The notes below the pieces were generated by a model. It saw only the letters and a program-made list of their open reading frames with translations. It was not told where the DNA came from and searched no databases. Shown piece by piece: positions 55,146 to 63,478 of a DNA stretch of 64,000 nucleotides; positions within the stretch are counted from its first letter, which is position 1, and each line of letters opens with the position of its first letter. The stretch covers positions 806,001-870,000 of the forward strand of contig CAWBQT010000008.1 of the NCBI GenBank assembly GCA_963790875.1. The letters run 5' to 3'. This DNA comes from AP-15 sp963790875. GTDB taxonomy: Bacteria; Pseudomonadota; Alphaproteobacteria; ATCC43930; CGMCC-115725. The translations under genes were made by a program, and so were the position numbers.

Positions 55146-55715
55146 ATGAACGACGCAACGGAAATCTCGGTCCTCGGCATTTGCGGCAGTCTGCGGCGCG
55201 GGTCGTACAACATGGCGGCGCTGCGCACCGCGATCGAGCTGAAGCCGCCGGGGATGACGATCGGGGTCGCCGACATTTCGGCCTTTCCGCTCTATAACGA
55301 GGATGTCCGCGCCCAGGGCTTTCCGCCGCCGGTCGAGATCTTTCGCCGACAGATCAAGGAGGCCGACGCGCTGATCTTCGCCACGCCCGAATACAATTAT
55401 TCGATGTCGGGCGTGCTGAAAAACGCGATCGACTGGGCGTCGCGCCCACCCGACCAGCCCTTCGCCGGGAAGCCGGTGGCGATCATCGGCGCCGGCGCTG
55501 GCATGGCCGGCACGGCGCGCGCGCAATATGATCTGCGACGCAGCTGCGTTTTTCTCGACATGCATCCGCTGAACAAGCCCGAAGTGCTGATCGGCCAGGC
55601 ACACACCAAATGTGACGCGGACGGCCGGTTCAATGACGAGGCTGGACGCGGTTTCATCCGCGATCTGCTCGTGGGGCTCGTCGATTGGACGCGGCTCATC
55701 GGCCGCAAGAACTGA
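55146..55715 (+). CDS. NADPH-dependent FMN reductase-family protein
   Basis: A 189-residue flavodoxin-fold protein. The FMN phosphate loop ICGSLRRGSYNMAAL is at residues 13-27, and the conserved TPEYNYSMSGVLKNAIDWASR binds the isoalloxazine ring. Family members reduce quinones, azo dyes or chromate using NAD(P)H. AGGAGG precedes the ATG. An SDR gene follows after 18 bases, suggesting a two-gene unit. Confidence 0.88.
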   Translation: MNDATEISVLGICGSLRRGSYNMAALRTAIELKPPGMTIGVADISAFPLYNEDVRAQGFPPPVEIFRRQIKEADALIFATPEYNYSMSGVLKNAIDWASRPPDQPFAGKPVAIIGAGAGMAGTARAQYDLRRSCVFLDMHPLNKPEVLIGQAHTKCDADGRFNDEAGRGFIRDLLVGLVDWTRLIGRKN

Positions 55716-55733
55716 GCGAATGGGAGGAGCGTC

Positions 55734-56540
55734 ATGGAGCTCGATTTCGCCGGCAAGATCGCGCTTATCACCGGCGCCGCGAACGGCATCGGCCGGGCGA
55801 CGGCACTCGGCTTTGCCAAGGGCGGCGCCAAGGTCGTCGTCGTCGATCGCGACGCGGCGGGCGGTGAGGCGACCGTCGGAGTGATCCGCCAACAGGGCGG
55901 CGAAGCGCGCTTCGTCGCGGCCGACGTGACCCGATCGGCCGACGTCAAAGGCTATGTAGCGGCGGCGCTCGACGCCTATGGGGCGATCGACTGCTTCTTT
56001 AACAATGCCGGCATCGAAGGCAGATGGGCGCATACCGCCGACTATGACGAGGACATGTTCGACGCCGTCATCGGCGTCAACGTCAAGGGCGTGTTCCTCG
56101 GCCTGCGCCATGTCTTGCCGGTCATGCTGCAGCAACGCCACGGGGCGATCGTCAACACCGCGTCGGTCGCCGGGCTCGTCGCGACGCCGGGGATGCCGGC
56201 CTATGTGGCCTCGAAGCATGCGGTGATCGGCCTGACCAAGACCGCGGCTGGCGAAGTCGCCCGGCAGGGCATCCGGGTCAATGCCGTGTGCCCCGGTCCG
56301 GTCGACACGCGGATGATCCATTCGCTGGAAGCGCAGTTGAACCCGGCCGACCCGGCGAGCGTCAGCCGCCGCTATCAATCGGCGATCCCGCTCGGCCGCT
56401 ACGTGACGACGGAAGAAATCGCCAGCACGGTCTTGTTCCTGTGCTCCGACCTCGCCTCGGCGATTACCGGCGCGCAATATGTCGTCGACGGCGGCCGCAC
56501 CGCGACCGGCGGCGCCGTCACCCAGGTGATGCAGAGCTGA
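55734..56540 (+). CDS. short-chain dehydrogenase/reductase (SDR)
   Basis: A 268-residue classical SDR. The cofactor loop is TGAANGIG (residues 13-20). It has NNAGIEG, the catalytic Ser in TASVAG, and Tyr-x-x-x-Lys in AYVASKHAV, with a C-terminal GAQYVVDGGRTA. The acidic residue at the end of the second strand (VVVVDRDA) favours NAD over NADP. The substrate is unknown. It is probably co-transcribed with the flavin reductase and the ROK kinase 50 bases downstream. Confidence 0.9.
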   Translation: MELDFAGKIALITGAANGIGRATALGFAKGGAKVVVVDRDAAGGEATVGVIRQQGGEARFVAADVTRSADVKGYVAAALDAYGAIDCFFNNAGIEGRWAHTADYDEDMFDAVIGVNVKGVFLGLRHVLPVMLQQRHGAIVNTASVAGLVATPGMPAYVASKHAVIGLTKTAAGEVARQGIRVNAVCPGPVDTRMIHSLEAQLNPADPASVSRRYQSAIPLGRYVTTEEIASTVLFLCSDLASAITGAQYVVDGGRTATGGAVTQVMQS

Positions 56541-56590
56541 AAGTTGTCGAGAGGATCCGACCGAACGGAACTTGGCCGAGAGGGGGAGCC

Positions 56591-57424
56591 ATGGACGAGG
56601 TTCGTACGCTTGCCGTCGATATCGGCGGCAGCGGCATCAAGGCCGCGCTGCTCGACGAAGCCGGCCGGATGATCGGGGGGCCGCATCGCGTAGCGACCCC
56701 GCCGAAGCCGATCGCACCCGAGGCGCTGGTTCACGCGATCGATGCGGCGACGTCTCCGCTCGGCGCGTTCGAACGCGTCTCGGTCGGCTTTCCGGGCTAT
56801 GTGCGCGAAGGTCGGGTGCTAACGGCACCCAATCTCGGGACCGAGTCGCTGACCGGCTTCGATCTGCAGGGCACGCTCGCCGAGCATTGGGGGAAGCCCG
56901 TCCGGGTGCTGAACGACGCCGATGTCCAGGGGTTCGGCGCAATCAAGGGTGACGGCATCGAGATGGTGCTGACCTTGGGGACCGGGGCCGGCACCGCGAT
57001 CTTTCGCGACGGCGAGGTCATGCCGCATCTCGAACTCGCGCATCACCCTGTCAGCGGTAACAAGACCTACGACGAGTATATCGGCAACGCGGCCCGTCGG
57101 AAGAAAGGCAAGAAGGCGTGGAACAAGCGCGTCGCGAAGGCGATCGAGATCCTGCGCGCGGTCGTCCGTTTCGATCACCTCTATCTCGGCGGCGGCAACG
57201 CGAAGGACATCGCCTTTACGCTACCGGCCGATGTCTCGGTCGTGCCGAATACCGACGGGCTGACCGGCGGCATCGGGCTGTGGCGGGCGGATCTGCCGGT
57301 GCATGCGGCAACCGGCATGCCGACCGACGACGAGACCGGCGCGGCGGTTCCGGCGCATCAGACTGCCGCGCCGAGCCCGGATGCCGGCGGGGACAACGAG
57401 CCCTCGGCAGCGACGCTCGAATAA
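56591..57424 (+). CDS. polyphosphate-glucokinase-like ROK kinase
   Basis: A 277-residue ROK kinase. LAVDIGGSGIKAALLD at the N-terminus, VLNDADVQGFG, LTLGTGAGTAIFRDG and MPHLELAHHPVSGNKTYDEYIG resemble polyphosphate/ATP glucokinase (PPGK). The basic stretch ARRKKGKKAWNKRV after it is typical of PPGK and could bind polyphosphate. The C-terminal 30 residues are low-complexity. It lacks the ROK zinc cysteines found in the fructokinase-like gene at 43715. A GGGGGAG precedes the ATG. Confidence 0.82.
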   Translation: MDEVRTLAVDIGGSGIKAALLDEAGRMIGGPHRVATPPKPIAPEALVHAIDAATSPLGAFERVSVGFPGYVREGRVLTAPNLGTESLTGFDLQGTLAEHWGKPVRVLNDADVQGFGAIKGDGIEMVLTLGTGAGTAIFRDGEVMPHLELAHHPVSGNKTYDEYIGNAARRKKGKKAWNKRVAKAIEILRAVVRFDHLYLGGGNAKDIAFTLPADVSVVPNTDGLTGGIGLWRADLPVHAATGMPTDDETGAAVPAHQTAAPSPDAGGDNEPSAATLE

Positions 57425-57467
57425 TCTTTTTTTCTCCGCCAAGCACGCTCGCGCCACGGGATGCCGG

Positions 57468-58331
57468 ATGAGGCTGGCGGCCGCGATCCTGGTTGCCGGT
57501 GTGCTCGCCGGCTGCGCTGCCGCGCCGCCGGGCGCGCATGCGCCAGGGGCGCCCCTGATGCCGCCGAACCCGTCCGACGCCAACATTCCGCCCTTTGCCC
57601 GGGTCCCCTACGCTCCGTTTTCGCGCGAGGCGGCGCTGCAGATCGCGCTCGGCGAATGGCGCGCCTTCCGCAGCCCGGTGAAATATCCGGGCACGACGCT
57701 GCCCGAAGACGAGGAGCGAGAAGAGGGGTTATGGCAGCGCGTCGGCCTCTATTGGTGGCTTGGTCTCGGTCCGAGCTGGCGCGAAAGCGCCTGGACCGGA
57801 ATCCAAGATGAGAACGGCCAGGTATTTCCGGTGGGTCAGGACGGCAATTACGCGTGGTCGGCGGCGTTCATCTCGTATGTGATGCGGATGGCCGGCGCCG
57901 GTAACAGCTTCCCCTATTCGATCACCCATTCCGATTACATCGATGCCGCGGCGCGGCACGATCCCGGCGTCGCGCTGACCGCAGAGCGCGTCGATGCCTA
58001 CACGCCGCAAATCGGCGACCTGATCTGCCTGTGGCGCGGCCGAACGCCGGTCACCTTCGACGAATTGCCGATCGGCCAATTCCCGGGCCATTGCGACATG
58101 GTCGTCGGCATCAAGCCCGGGGAGCTCGATGTGATCGGCGGCAACGTCGACGACGCGGTGACGATGAAGCCGATTCCGATCGCCGCCGACGGTCGCCTCG
58201 CCGGGCCGGACGGCGCCGTGCTCGATCCAGACCATCACTGGTTCGTCGTGCTCAAAGTCCTCTACCGGCAGGAGGGAACAGTGCCGCCGGCACTGGTTGC
58301 GGCAGCTGCGGCTCGGCGCGGCGGCAGCTGA
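57468..58331 (+). CDS. DUF2272 lipoprotein
   Basis: A 287-residue protein with a signal peptide and lipobox LAGC (Cys16). The rest matches DUF2272: an EWxxF start (LGEWRAFRSP), WSAAFISYVMRMAGAG, a HSDYIDAA segment, GDLICLWRG and GHCDMVVGI. The Cys/His arrangement (GNYAWSAAFIS, GHCDMV, DHHWFVVLKV) recalls CHAP/NlpC-like folds, but the first motif has Ala instead of Cys, so catalysis is unproven. Probably anchored in the outer membrane facing the periplasm. It converges with the phosphatase-like gene eight bases away. Confidence 0.8.
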   Translation: MRLAAAILVAGVLAGCAAAPPGAHAPGAPLMPPNPSDANIPPFARVPYAPFSREAALQIALGEWRAFRSPVKYPGTTLPEDEEREEGLWQRVGLYWWLGLGPSWRESAWTGIQDENGQVFPVGQDGNYAWSAAFISYVMRMAGAGNSFPYSITHSDYIDAAARHDPGVALTAERVDAYTPQIGDLICLWRGRTPVTFDELPIGQFPGHCDMVVGIKPGELDVIGGNVDDAVTMKPIPIAADGRLAGPDGAVLDPDHHWFVVLKVLYRQEGTVPPALVAAAAARRGGS

Positions 58332-58339
58332 GGCTGACG

Positions 58340-58933
58340 CTAGCCTCGGCCGAATGCGGCCGCCACCTCGCGACCGCGGCCACCGTTGATCATCGTCTCG
58401 ACCAATTGCGGGTCGCGGGCGAGCACCCGCTGGTACTGCCCGCGCACCGCCGACACGATCTCGCCGCCGCGGCCGAGCGCAGCATCACCAAGTTCGAGCA
58501 GGCGCAGATTGGGCCAGGCGTGCGGCCGCAGCCGCGAGACCTCCGCCACCGCCTCGTCGGCCGGCCGGTCGGCGTCGCGCTGCGCCAAGATCAGAATTGC
58601 CGCCGCCGTCGAGCGCGAGACGCCAGCATGGCAATGGACGAGCAAGTGGACCCCGGCATCCCCGCCGGCGGTATCGGCCACGTCGCGGCTAAAGGCGAGC
58701 AGCAGGTCGACATCCCAGCGTTCCGGCGCGGTCCACCCCGGCGATGGTTCGATCACGTCGTGGAAGTGCAGCCTGAGCCGCCGGTGCGCGGCGAATGCGT
58801 GCAGTGTTTCCGGCTCCGGCCAACCCGGATCGAGTATCGACAAGACATGCGTCGCGTCGGCCGGGCCGAAGGCGGCCAACTCGTCGAGACCACAGACCGT
58901 TATCCGGAACGGGATCGGCATGGTTTTCGTCAC
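58340..58933 (-). CDS. protein-tyrosine-phosphatase-like protein
   Basis: A 197-residue protein with the complete phosphatase loop HCHAGVSRSTAA (Cys-x5-Arg-Ser) at about residue 100, preceded by a candidate general-acid region. It resembles dual-specificity-type bacterial phosphatases annotated as 'tyrosine phosphatase family protein'. The substrate is unknown. The start is a GTG at 58933 or the ATG four codons later. No partner kinase is in view. Confidence 0.8.
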   Translation of the reverse strand: MTKTMPIPFRITVCGLDELAAFGPADATHVLSILDPGWPEPETLHAFAAHRRLRLHFHDVIEPSPGWTAPERWDVDLLLAFSRDVADTAGGDAGVHLLVHCHAGVSRSTAAAILILAQRDADRPADEAVAEVSRLRPHAWPNLRLLELGDAALGRGGEIVSAVRGQYQRVLARDPQLVETMINGGRGREVAAAFGRG

Positions 58934-59177
58934 CCCACTCTCGCCGCGCGCCTGCTAGCGCAGCATGCCACGAAGCTTGTGGCAACTCTGTGCGCGGTCG
59001 GCATTCATTTGTGAAATTTTTGCCGTCTCCCAGGCGCCGGACTGCTGATCCACCCCCTCGGCCGGTCGTCACTCCGCGGGCGCCGCATAGCGGTTTCGAT
59101 TGATACCCTCGCGCCGTGCGTTAACCGTTGCCGACACACGCGCCGGACGCCGGCATTTGGCGCGTCAGCATCGCGAT

Positions 59178-60047
59178 TTAGCCGTTACCCGGCGCGGTCG
59201 GCTGAGCGTCGAGCGGCGGCAGCGGCCGGCGCCCGCTGAAAATAATGTGTTTGCCCATGTCAGCAATGGCCGGGAACTGAGCCAGCTGCCGCTCCAAACC
59301 GAGAAGACCCGCGCGATCGGACGCTAATGCCCGGGCGCATCTATCACGCCCCAGGGCGCTCATCGAGAGGAGCAGACCGCGGCAGTCGAGCTCGACCAGA
59401 CCGGCCTCGGCGAAATGGGCTTCCATGGCTCGTCGATCATAGACATGCAGGTCGGCGCTCTTTTCTCCATGCGTGAACACGCCGCGGCCCGTGCGCAATA
59501 TCCGCAACGCTTCTTCATTCTTCTGGAGCGATACCAATTCCAGCGTCAGCGCGACCAGAGAATCGACGCAAACGACGACTCGACCCCCGGGCTTGGTCCA
59601 TGACGCGAAACGCCGGATCATGCACGTCGGGTCGCGCGCGTATTGGACCGAGCCCATGGCGACGACAAGGTCGGCGGATGCCAGCGGCAGGTTGACCGCC
59701 TCCATGCTGCCGGCGATCACGGTCAGACGCGACCCAAGTCCCTTCGCGGCAAGAAGTTTGAGCATTTCCGGCGATTGCTCGATGCCGACCACACGGTGGC
59801 CAAGCGACAAAAACTTGCCGCACCACCGACCGGTTCCGCACCCGACATCGACGATATCGGCCGGAGCGCGGGGCAAAAACCGCATGACATATTCCCAAGC
59901 AAGAAGATCATACGCGTTTCGATGATTTGTCGCGTCGAAACAGGCATCCCACTCGGATGCAAACACGTCATACAAAGACGCGGAATTTTGCCAATCCGAT
60001 GAAGTATCGACCGCACTGGACTTGGTATCGTCAGCGGCGGTGGGCAT
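59178..60047 (-). CDS. class I SAM-dependent methyltransferase
   Basis: A 289-residue methyltransferase. Motif I VDVGCGTGRWCGKFLSLG (about residues 67-84) is complete, followed by VVGIEQSPEML (acidic residue for SAM ribose) and the post-motif VVAMGSVQYA. The first half has a loop WDACFDATNHRNAY typical of small-molecule or O/N-methyltransferases. The substrate is unknown. It is co-directional with the second methyltransferase 82 bases upstream, perhaps one operon. Confidence 0.82.
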   Translation of the reverse strand: MPTAADDTKSSAVDTSSDWQNSASLYDVFASEWDACFDATNHRNAYDLLAWEYVMRFLPRAPADIVDVGCGTGRWCGKFLSLGHRVVGIEQSPEMLKLLAAKGLGSRLTVIAGSMEAVNLPLASADLVVAMGSVQYARDPTCMIRRFASWTKPGGRVVVCVDSLVALTLELVSLQKNEEALRILRTGRGVFTHGEKSADLHVYDRRAMEAHFAEAGLVELDCRGLLLSMSALGRDRCARALASDRAGLLGLERQLAQFPAIADMGKHIIFSGRRPLPPLDAQPTAPGNG

Positions 60048-60129
60048 TGGGCACCTCTGGGTTGCGACCCGTCCAGGATTGAATTCCCGACCGACAGCCC
60101 GATCGGAGCTAGGTCCGGTCGCGGCATGG

Positions 60130-60759
60130 TCAGAGCGCGAGCCGGGACATCAATGCCTCACGCTCTTCCGGGCTGCTCGAAGGCTGGCACAACGCAACGC
60201 CCGCGAGTTCGAGCGTCGGCCGGCGGCGCAAAACGACCTCAGCAAAGCCGACCCCGCTCAGACGTTGCAAAAGGACCGTCGGCGTGAAACCGCAGTGGTG
60301 CGCCATGGTGCGGTAGCCGTGCTCAATAGCCGGGCCGAACCCCCAGAGCATGTCGTGAGCCGTGATCGGACCGGCGGCCGATTGATAGATTGTCTCCTGC
60401 AGGCGGTCGTCGGCAATCCACCGAGCGATCGCTTGCAGGTCCGGCACGATGACGCAGACAAAGCCGTCGTGGCGTAAAACCCGTCGGAATTCCGCAATTG
60501 CCGGGGGGACCTCGTGGGCGAAGAGATGCTCGATGCAATGCGACGACCACACCGCATCGGCGCAGGCGCTGGCGATCGCCGAAAGATCCGTGACGCTCGT
60601 CAGGATATCCGGCTCGGTCTGCGGATCGGCATCGACCCGCAACTGTCGCCAGTCATCGAAAAGCGGCGGAAGCCAACCGACGCCGCGCGGCCCGCAACCG
60701 GCATTGATTAAGATCCGGCGGCGCGACCGAGCGGGCCTGGCGGTAGAGCGGGCCCTCAT
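60130..60759 (-). CDS. methyltransferase-domain protein
   Basis: A 209-residue Methyltransf_11-type protein. A degenerate motif I (LINAGCGPRG) is near the N-terminus, then VDADPQTEPDI and the DAVWSSHCIEHL motif with the EHL of this family, and a LRHDGFVCVIVPDL strand. Short SAM enzymes of this kind often act in cell-surface glycan or natural-product clusters. An ATG at 60759 was preferred; a TTG at 60765 is also possible. Confidence 0.78.
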   Translation of the reverse strand: MRARSTARPARSRRRILINAGCGPRGVGWLPPLFDDWRQLRVDADPQTEPDILTSVTDLSAIASACADAVWSSHCIEHLFAHEVPPAIAEFRRVLRHDGFVCVIVPDLQAIARWIADDRLQETIYQSAAGPITAHDMLWGFGPAIEHGYRTMAHHCGFTPTVLLQRLSGVGFAEVVLRRRPTLELAGVALCQPSSSPEEREALMSRLAL

Positions 60760-60893
60760 GCGCAATCGGGTTCAGGTGCGCAGCGTCGCGATCCCCGACG
60801 CGAGCGGAGAAGCATGAGCGCGGCGTTCGACGAGCCGAAGCGGCATGCCGTCGCCATTGAGAGATTGTGCCGCAGTCCTCGGGGGCCAGAGGA

Positions 60894-62252
60894 TCAGCCG
60901 GCCCCGTGAAACACGGCGCCGAGTCGCGCCATCAACGGTACGAAATCGGGAAAGCTCGTCCCGATCGGCCGCGCATCGTCGATGCGCACAGGCGCGTTGG
61001 CGACGAGCCCCAAAACAAGGAAAGCCATCGCGATTCGATGATCGAGCCGCGTCGCGATCATCGTGCCGCCAGCCGGGAAATTGCCGGCGCCTTCGACGAT
61101 CAGGTTATCGCCCTCGACCGCGACCCGCACGCCGCACGCGGCGAGCCCTGTGGCAATGGTCGCGAGGCGGTCGCTCTCCTTGACGCGCAGTTCGGCGAGG
61201 CCGCGCATGACGGTGCGGCCACGAGCGCAGGCGGCGGCGACGGCGAGCACCGGATATTCGTCGATCATGCGCGGCGCCCGCTCGGCCGGAATATCGGCTC
61301 CCGTCAATAGTCCGGCACGGACGAAGAGGTCGGCGACCGGCTCGCCGCCTGCCTCGCGCTCATTCTGCAAGGCAATGTCCGCGCCCATCTCGCGTAGGCA
61401 TTCGAGGAGCCCGCTGCGCAGCGGGTTGACGCCGACCCCCTCGACCGTCACCTCCGATCCGGGGACGATGAGGCCGGCGACCAGCGGAAAAGCGGCGGAA
61501 GACGAATTGCCCGGGACGATGATCGGCGCCGCGGCAAGTTCGGGAAAGCCTTCGACCGTAATGCGTTTGCCGCCATCGGCCGGCTCGACCGCAACGGCGG
61601 CGCCGAAATGGCGCAGCATGCGCTCTGTATGGTCGCGGGTTGCCTGCGGTTCGATCACCGTCGTCGTCCCGGGGGTGTTGAGCCCGGCCAGCAGCACCGC
61701 CGATTTGACCTGGGCCGAAGGCACGGGCAGGCGATATTCGACCGGGATCGGGTCGGGGGCGCCGATGACCGCGAGCGGCAGACGGCCGCCCTCGCGGGTC
61801 GCGAAGCGGGCTCCGAAGCGGCTCAACGGCGCGATCACCCGATTCATCGGCCGGCGCCGCAGCGAGGCGTCGCCGGTGACGAATGCGGTCGCGGGGTGGG
61901 TCGCAAGAATGCCGAGGAGGAGCCGCGCCGAGGTCCCGGAATTGCCGAGATCGAGCACGTCGTGCGGCTCGGCGAGACCGCCGACGCCGACCCCGTCGAC
62001 GAGCCACCTGCCGTCGCCGGCCGGGGTCGCGGTGGCGCCCAATGCATTGACCGCCGCGACGGTCGCCAGCACGTCTTCGCCTTCGAGGAGGCCGGTGATC
62101 TCGGTCCTGCCGACGGCGAGCATGCCCAACATAAGCGCCCGGTGCGAGATCGACTTGTCGCCGGGCACGCGGACTCGGCCGCGGAGCGGCGCCTGTGGTC
62201 GAGCCGAGGAGAGCGGGATCGGGGAAACGGGGGCTATAGCAGCGGGAGGCAT
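60894..62252 (-). CDS. aroA: 5-enolpyruvylshikimate-3-phosphate synthase, class II
   Basis: A 452-residue enzyme of the shikimate pathway. It shows the class II signatures SAQVKSAVLLAGLNTPG, IEPQATRDHTERML, DEYPVLAVAAA and LRVKESDRL, as in the Agrobacterium CP4 enzyme. The active-site stretch LGNSGTSARL has Gly where CP4 has the Ala that causes glyphosate tolerance. An N-terminal leader of about 20 residues precedes PLRGRVRVPGDKSISHR. It is divergent from the TIGR02300 gene. cmk and rpsA, which often follow aroA in alphaproteobacteria, are absent; two methyltransferases lie downstream. Confidence 0.95.
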   Translation of the reverse strand: MPPAAIAPVSPIPLSSARPQAPLRGRVRVPGDKSISHRALMLGMLAVGRTEITGLLEGEDVLATVAAVNALGATATPAGDGRWLVDGVGVGGLAEPHDVLDLGNSGTSARLLLGILATHPATAFVTGDASLRRRPMNRVIAPLSRFGARFATREGGRLPLAVIGAPDPIPVEYRLPVPSAQVKSAVLLAGLNTPGTTTVIEPQATRDHTERMLRHFGAAVAVEPADGGKRITVEGFPELAAAPIIVPGNSSSAAFPLVAGLIVPGSEVTVEGVGVNPLRSGLLECLREMGADIALQNEREAGGEPVADLFVRAGLLTGADIPAERAPRMIDEYPVLAVAAACARGRTVMRGLAELRVKESDRLATIATGLAACGVRVAVEGDNLIVEGAGNFPAGGTMIATRLDHRIAMAFLVLGLVANAPVRIDDARPIGTSFPDFVPLMARLGAVFHGAG

Positions 62253-62409
62253 GGCGGCGATTACCCGAAATCAGCGCAAGACGGTTGCGGCGGCGTCGCC
62301 CTCGGCCCATATCGGGTGCCCGACCGCGCGGCGCATTTGCTTTTGACAGGGTAGCGGCCCTGTGGCAATGGCGCGCCGCGCCGATCCGCGAACCGCGATG
62401 GAGCCAAGG

Positions 62410-62778
62410 TTGGCCAAACCCGAATGGGGTACCAAGCGCATCTGCCCGAGCTGCGGCGCGCGCTATTACGATTTGTTGCGCAGGCCGGTTATCTGTCCGA
62501 AATGCACGACCCCCTTCGATCCCGAGGCATTTCTGAAGTCGCGCCGGGCGCGCCCGGCCGCTCCTGTAGAAAAGGAGCTGGAGCCGATCGGCGCCGAGGA
62601 GCTCGATGCCGAGCTCGAACCCGAGGAGGCGGATGTCGTCGAGGAGGAAGAGGAGGCCGTCCCGATCGAAGAGGCCGAGGAAGAAGACGAGGAGCTGCTT
62701 GAGGATGCCTCCGAACTCGGCGAGGACGAGGACGATATGGCCGAGGTCATCGAGAACGTCGACGACGAGGAGCACTGA
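62410..62778 (+). CDS. TIGR02300 family zinc-ribbon protein with acidic tail
   Basis: A 122-residue protein. The N-terminal zinc ribbon reads AKPEWGTKRICPSCGARYYD and CPKCTTPFDPE (CxxC ... CxxC). After about residue 55 the chain is almost entirely Glu/Asp/Ala/Val, an extended acidic tail, as in the FYDLN-acid family. The TTG at 62410, giving the usual (M)AKPEWGTKR start, was chosen with GGAG six bases upstream; an ATG at 62398 would add four residues. Its function is unknown; it is conserved beside aroA in alphaproteobacteria. Confidence 0.88.
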   Translation: MAKPEWGTKRICPSCGARYYDLLRRPVICPKCTTPFDPEAFLKSRRARPAAPVEKELEPIGAEELDAELEPEEADVVEEEEEAVPIEEAEEEDEELLEDASELGEDEDDMAEVIENVDDEEH

Positions 62779-62875
62779 GCGGGGCAAGATGCGGGCCGTC
62801 CAGTCGGACCGGCATTGACCGCGGCTTAGGCGCCGGTAAGATCGGCGCTCCGGGGCGGGATGGCGGGGGCGTTCG

Positions 62876-63478
62876 ATGGCTTATCATCTTGAGGGGCGTC
62901 TCCTTGAGGTATGCGATTGTCGGGTGTTGTGCCCGTGCTGGATCGGCGAAGACCCCGACAACGGAACTTGCGACTCGGTTCTCGCCTATCATTTCGATGC
63001 CGGCGCGATCGAGGGGATCGATGTGATGGGCCGAACCGTGGCTGGCGTTGCACACATCCCAGGAAACGTGTTGCAGGGCAATTTCCGTATGGCACTGTAC
63101 ATCGACGAGGGTGCGTCCGACGCGCAGTTCGAAGCGCTCGTCAATCTGTACAGCGGCAAACTCGGCGGCCCGGTCGCCGAATTGGCGAAACTGATCGGCG
63201 AGGTCGTCTCGGTCGAGCGCTCGCCGATTCGGTTCGACGTCGAGGGCGGCCGCGGCACCCTGACGGTCGGCGATGTCAGTCATGCAGAGATCGAGCCCTA
63301 CAAGGGGCCGGACGGAGCGACCACAACCCTGGCCAACACGATCTTTTCGACGGTGCCTGGCGCGCCCGTTTTCGGCGGCAAGGCAATGCGCTATCGCTCG
63401 CGGCATGCGGCACTCGGCCATGACCTCGACATGAGCGGCCATAACGCGCTACAGAGCACCTTCGTTTTTGGCGGCTGA
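62876..63478 (+). CDS. DUF1326 protein
   Basis: A 200-residue member of DUF1326. The N-terminal EVCDCRVLCPCWIGEDP has the CxC...CxC pattern typical of the family and suggestive of metal binding. The core with YHFDAGAIEGIDVMGRTVAGVAHIPGN and a beta-rich C-terminus also match. No signal peptide is visible. Members are repeatedly found next to DUF2182 membrane proteins, as here, where the next gene starts inside its end. The function is unknown; a metal-handling role is inference from the cysteines. Confidence 0.85.
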   Translation: MAYHLEGRLLEVCDCRVLCPCWIGEDPDNGTCDSVLAYHFDAGAIEGIDVMGRTVAGVAHIPGNVLQGNFRMALYIDEGASDAQFEALVNLYSGKLGGPVAELAKLIGEVVSVERSPIRFDVEGGRGTLTVGDVSHAEIEPYKGPDGATTTLANTIFSTVPGAPVFGGKAMRYRSRHAALGHDLDMSGHNALQSTFVFGG

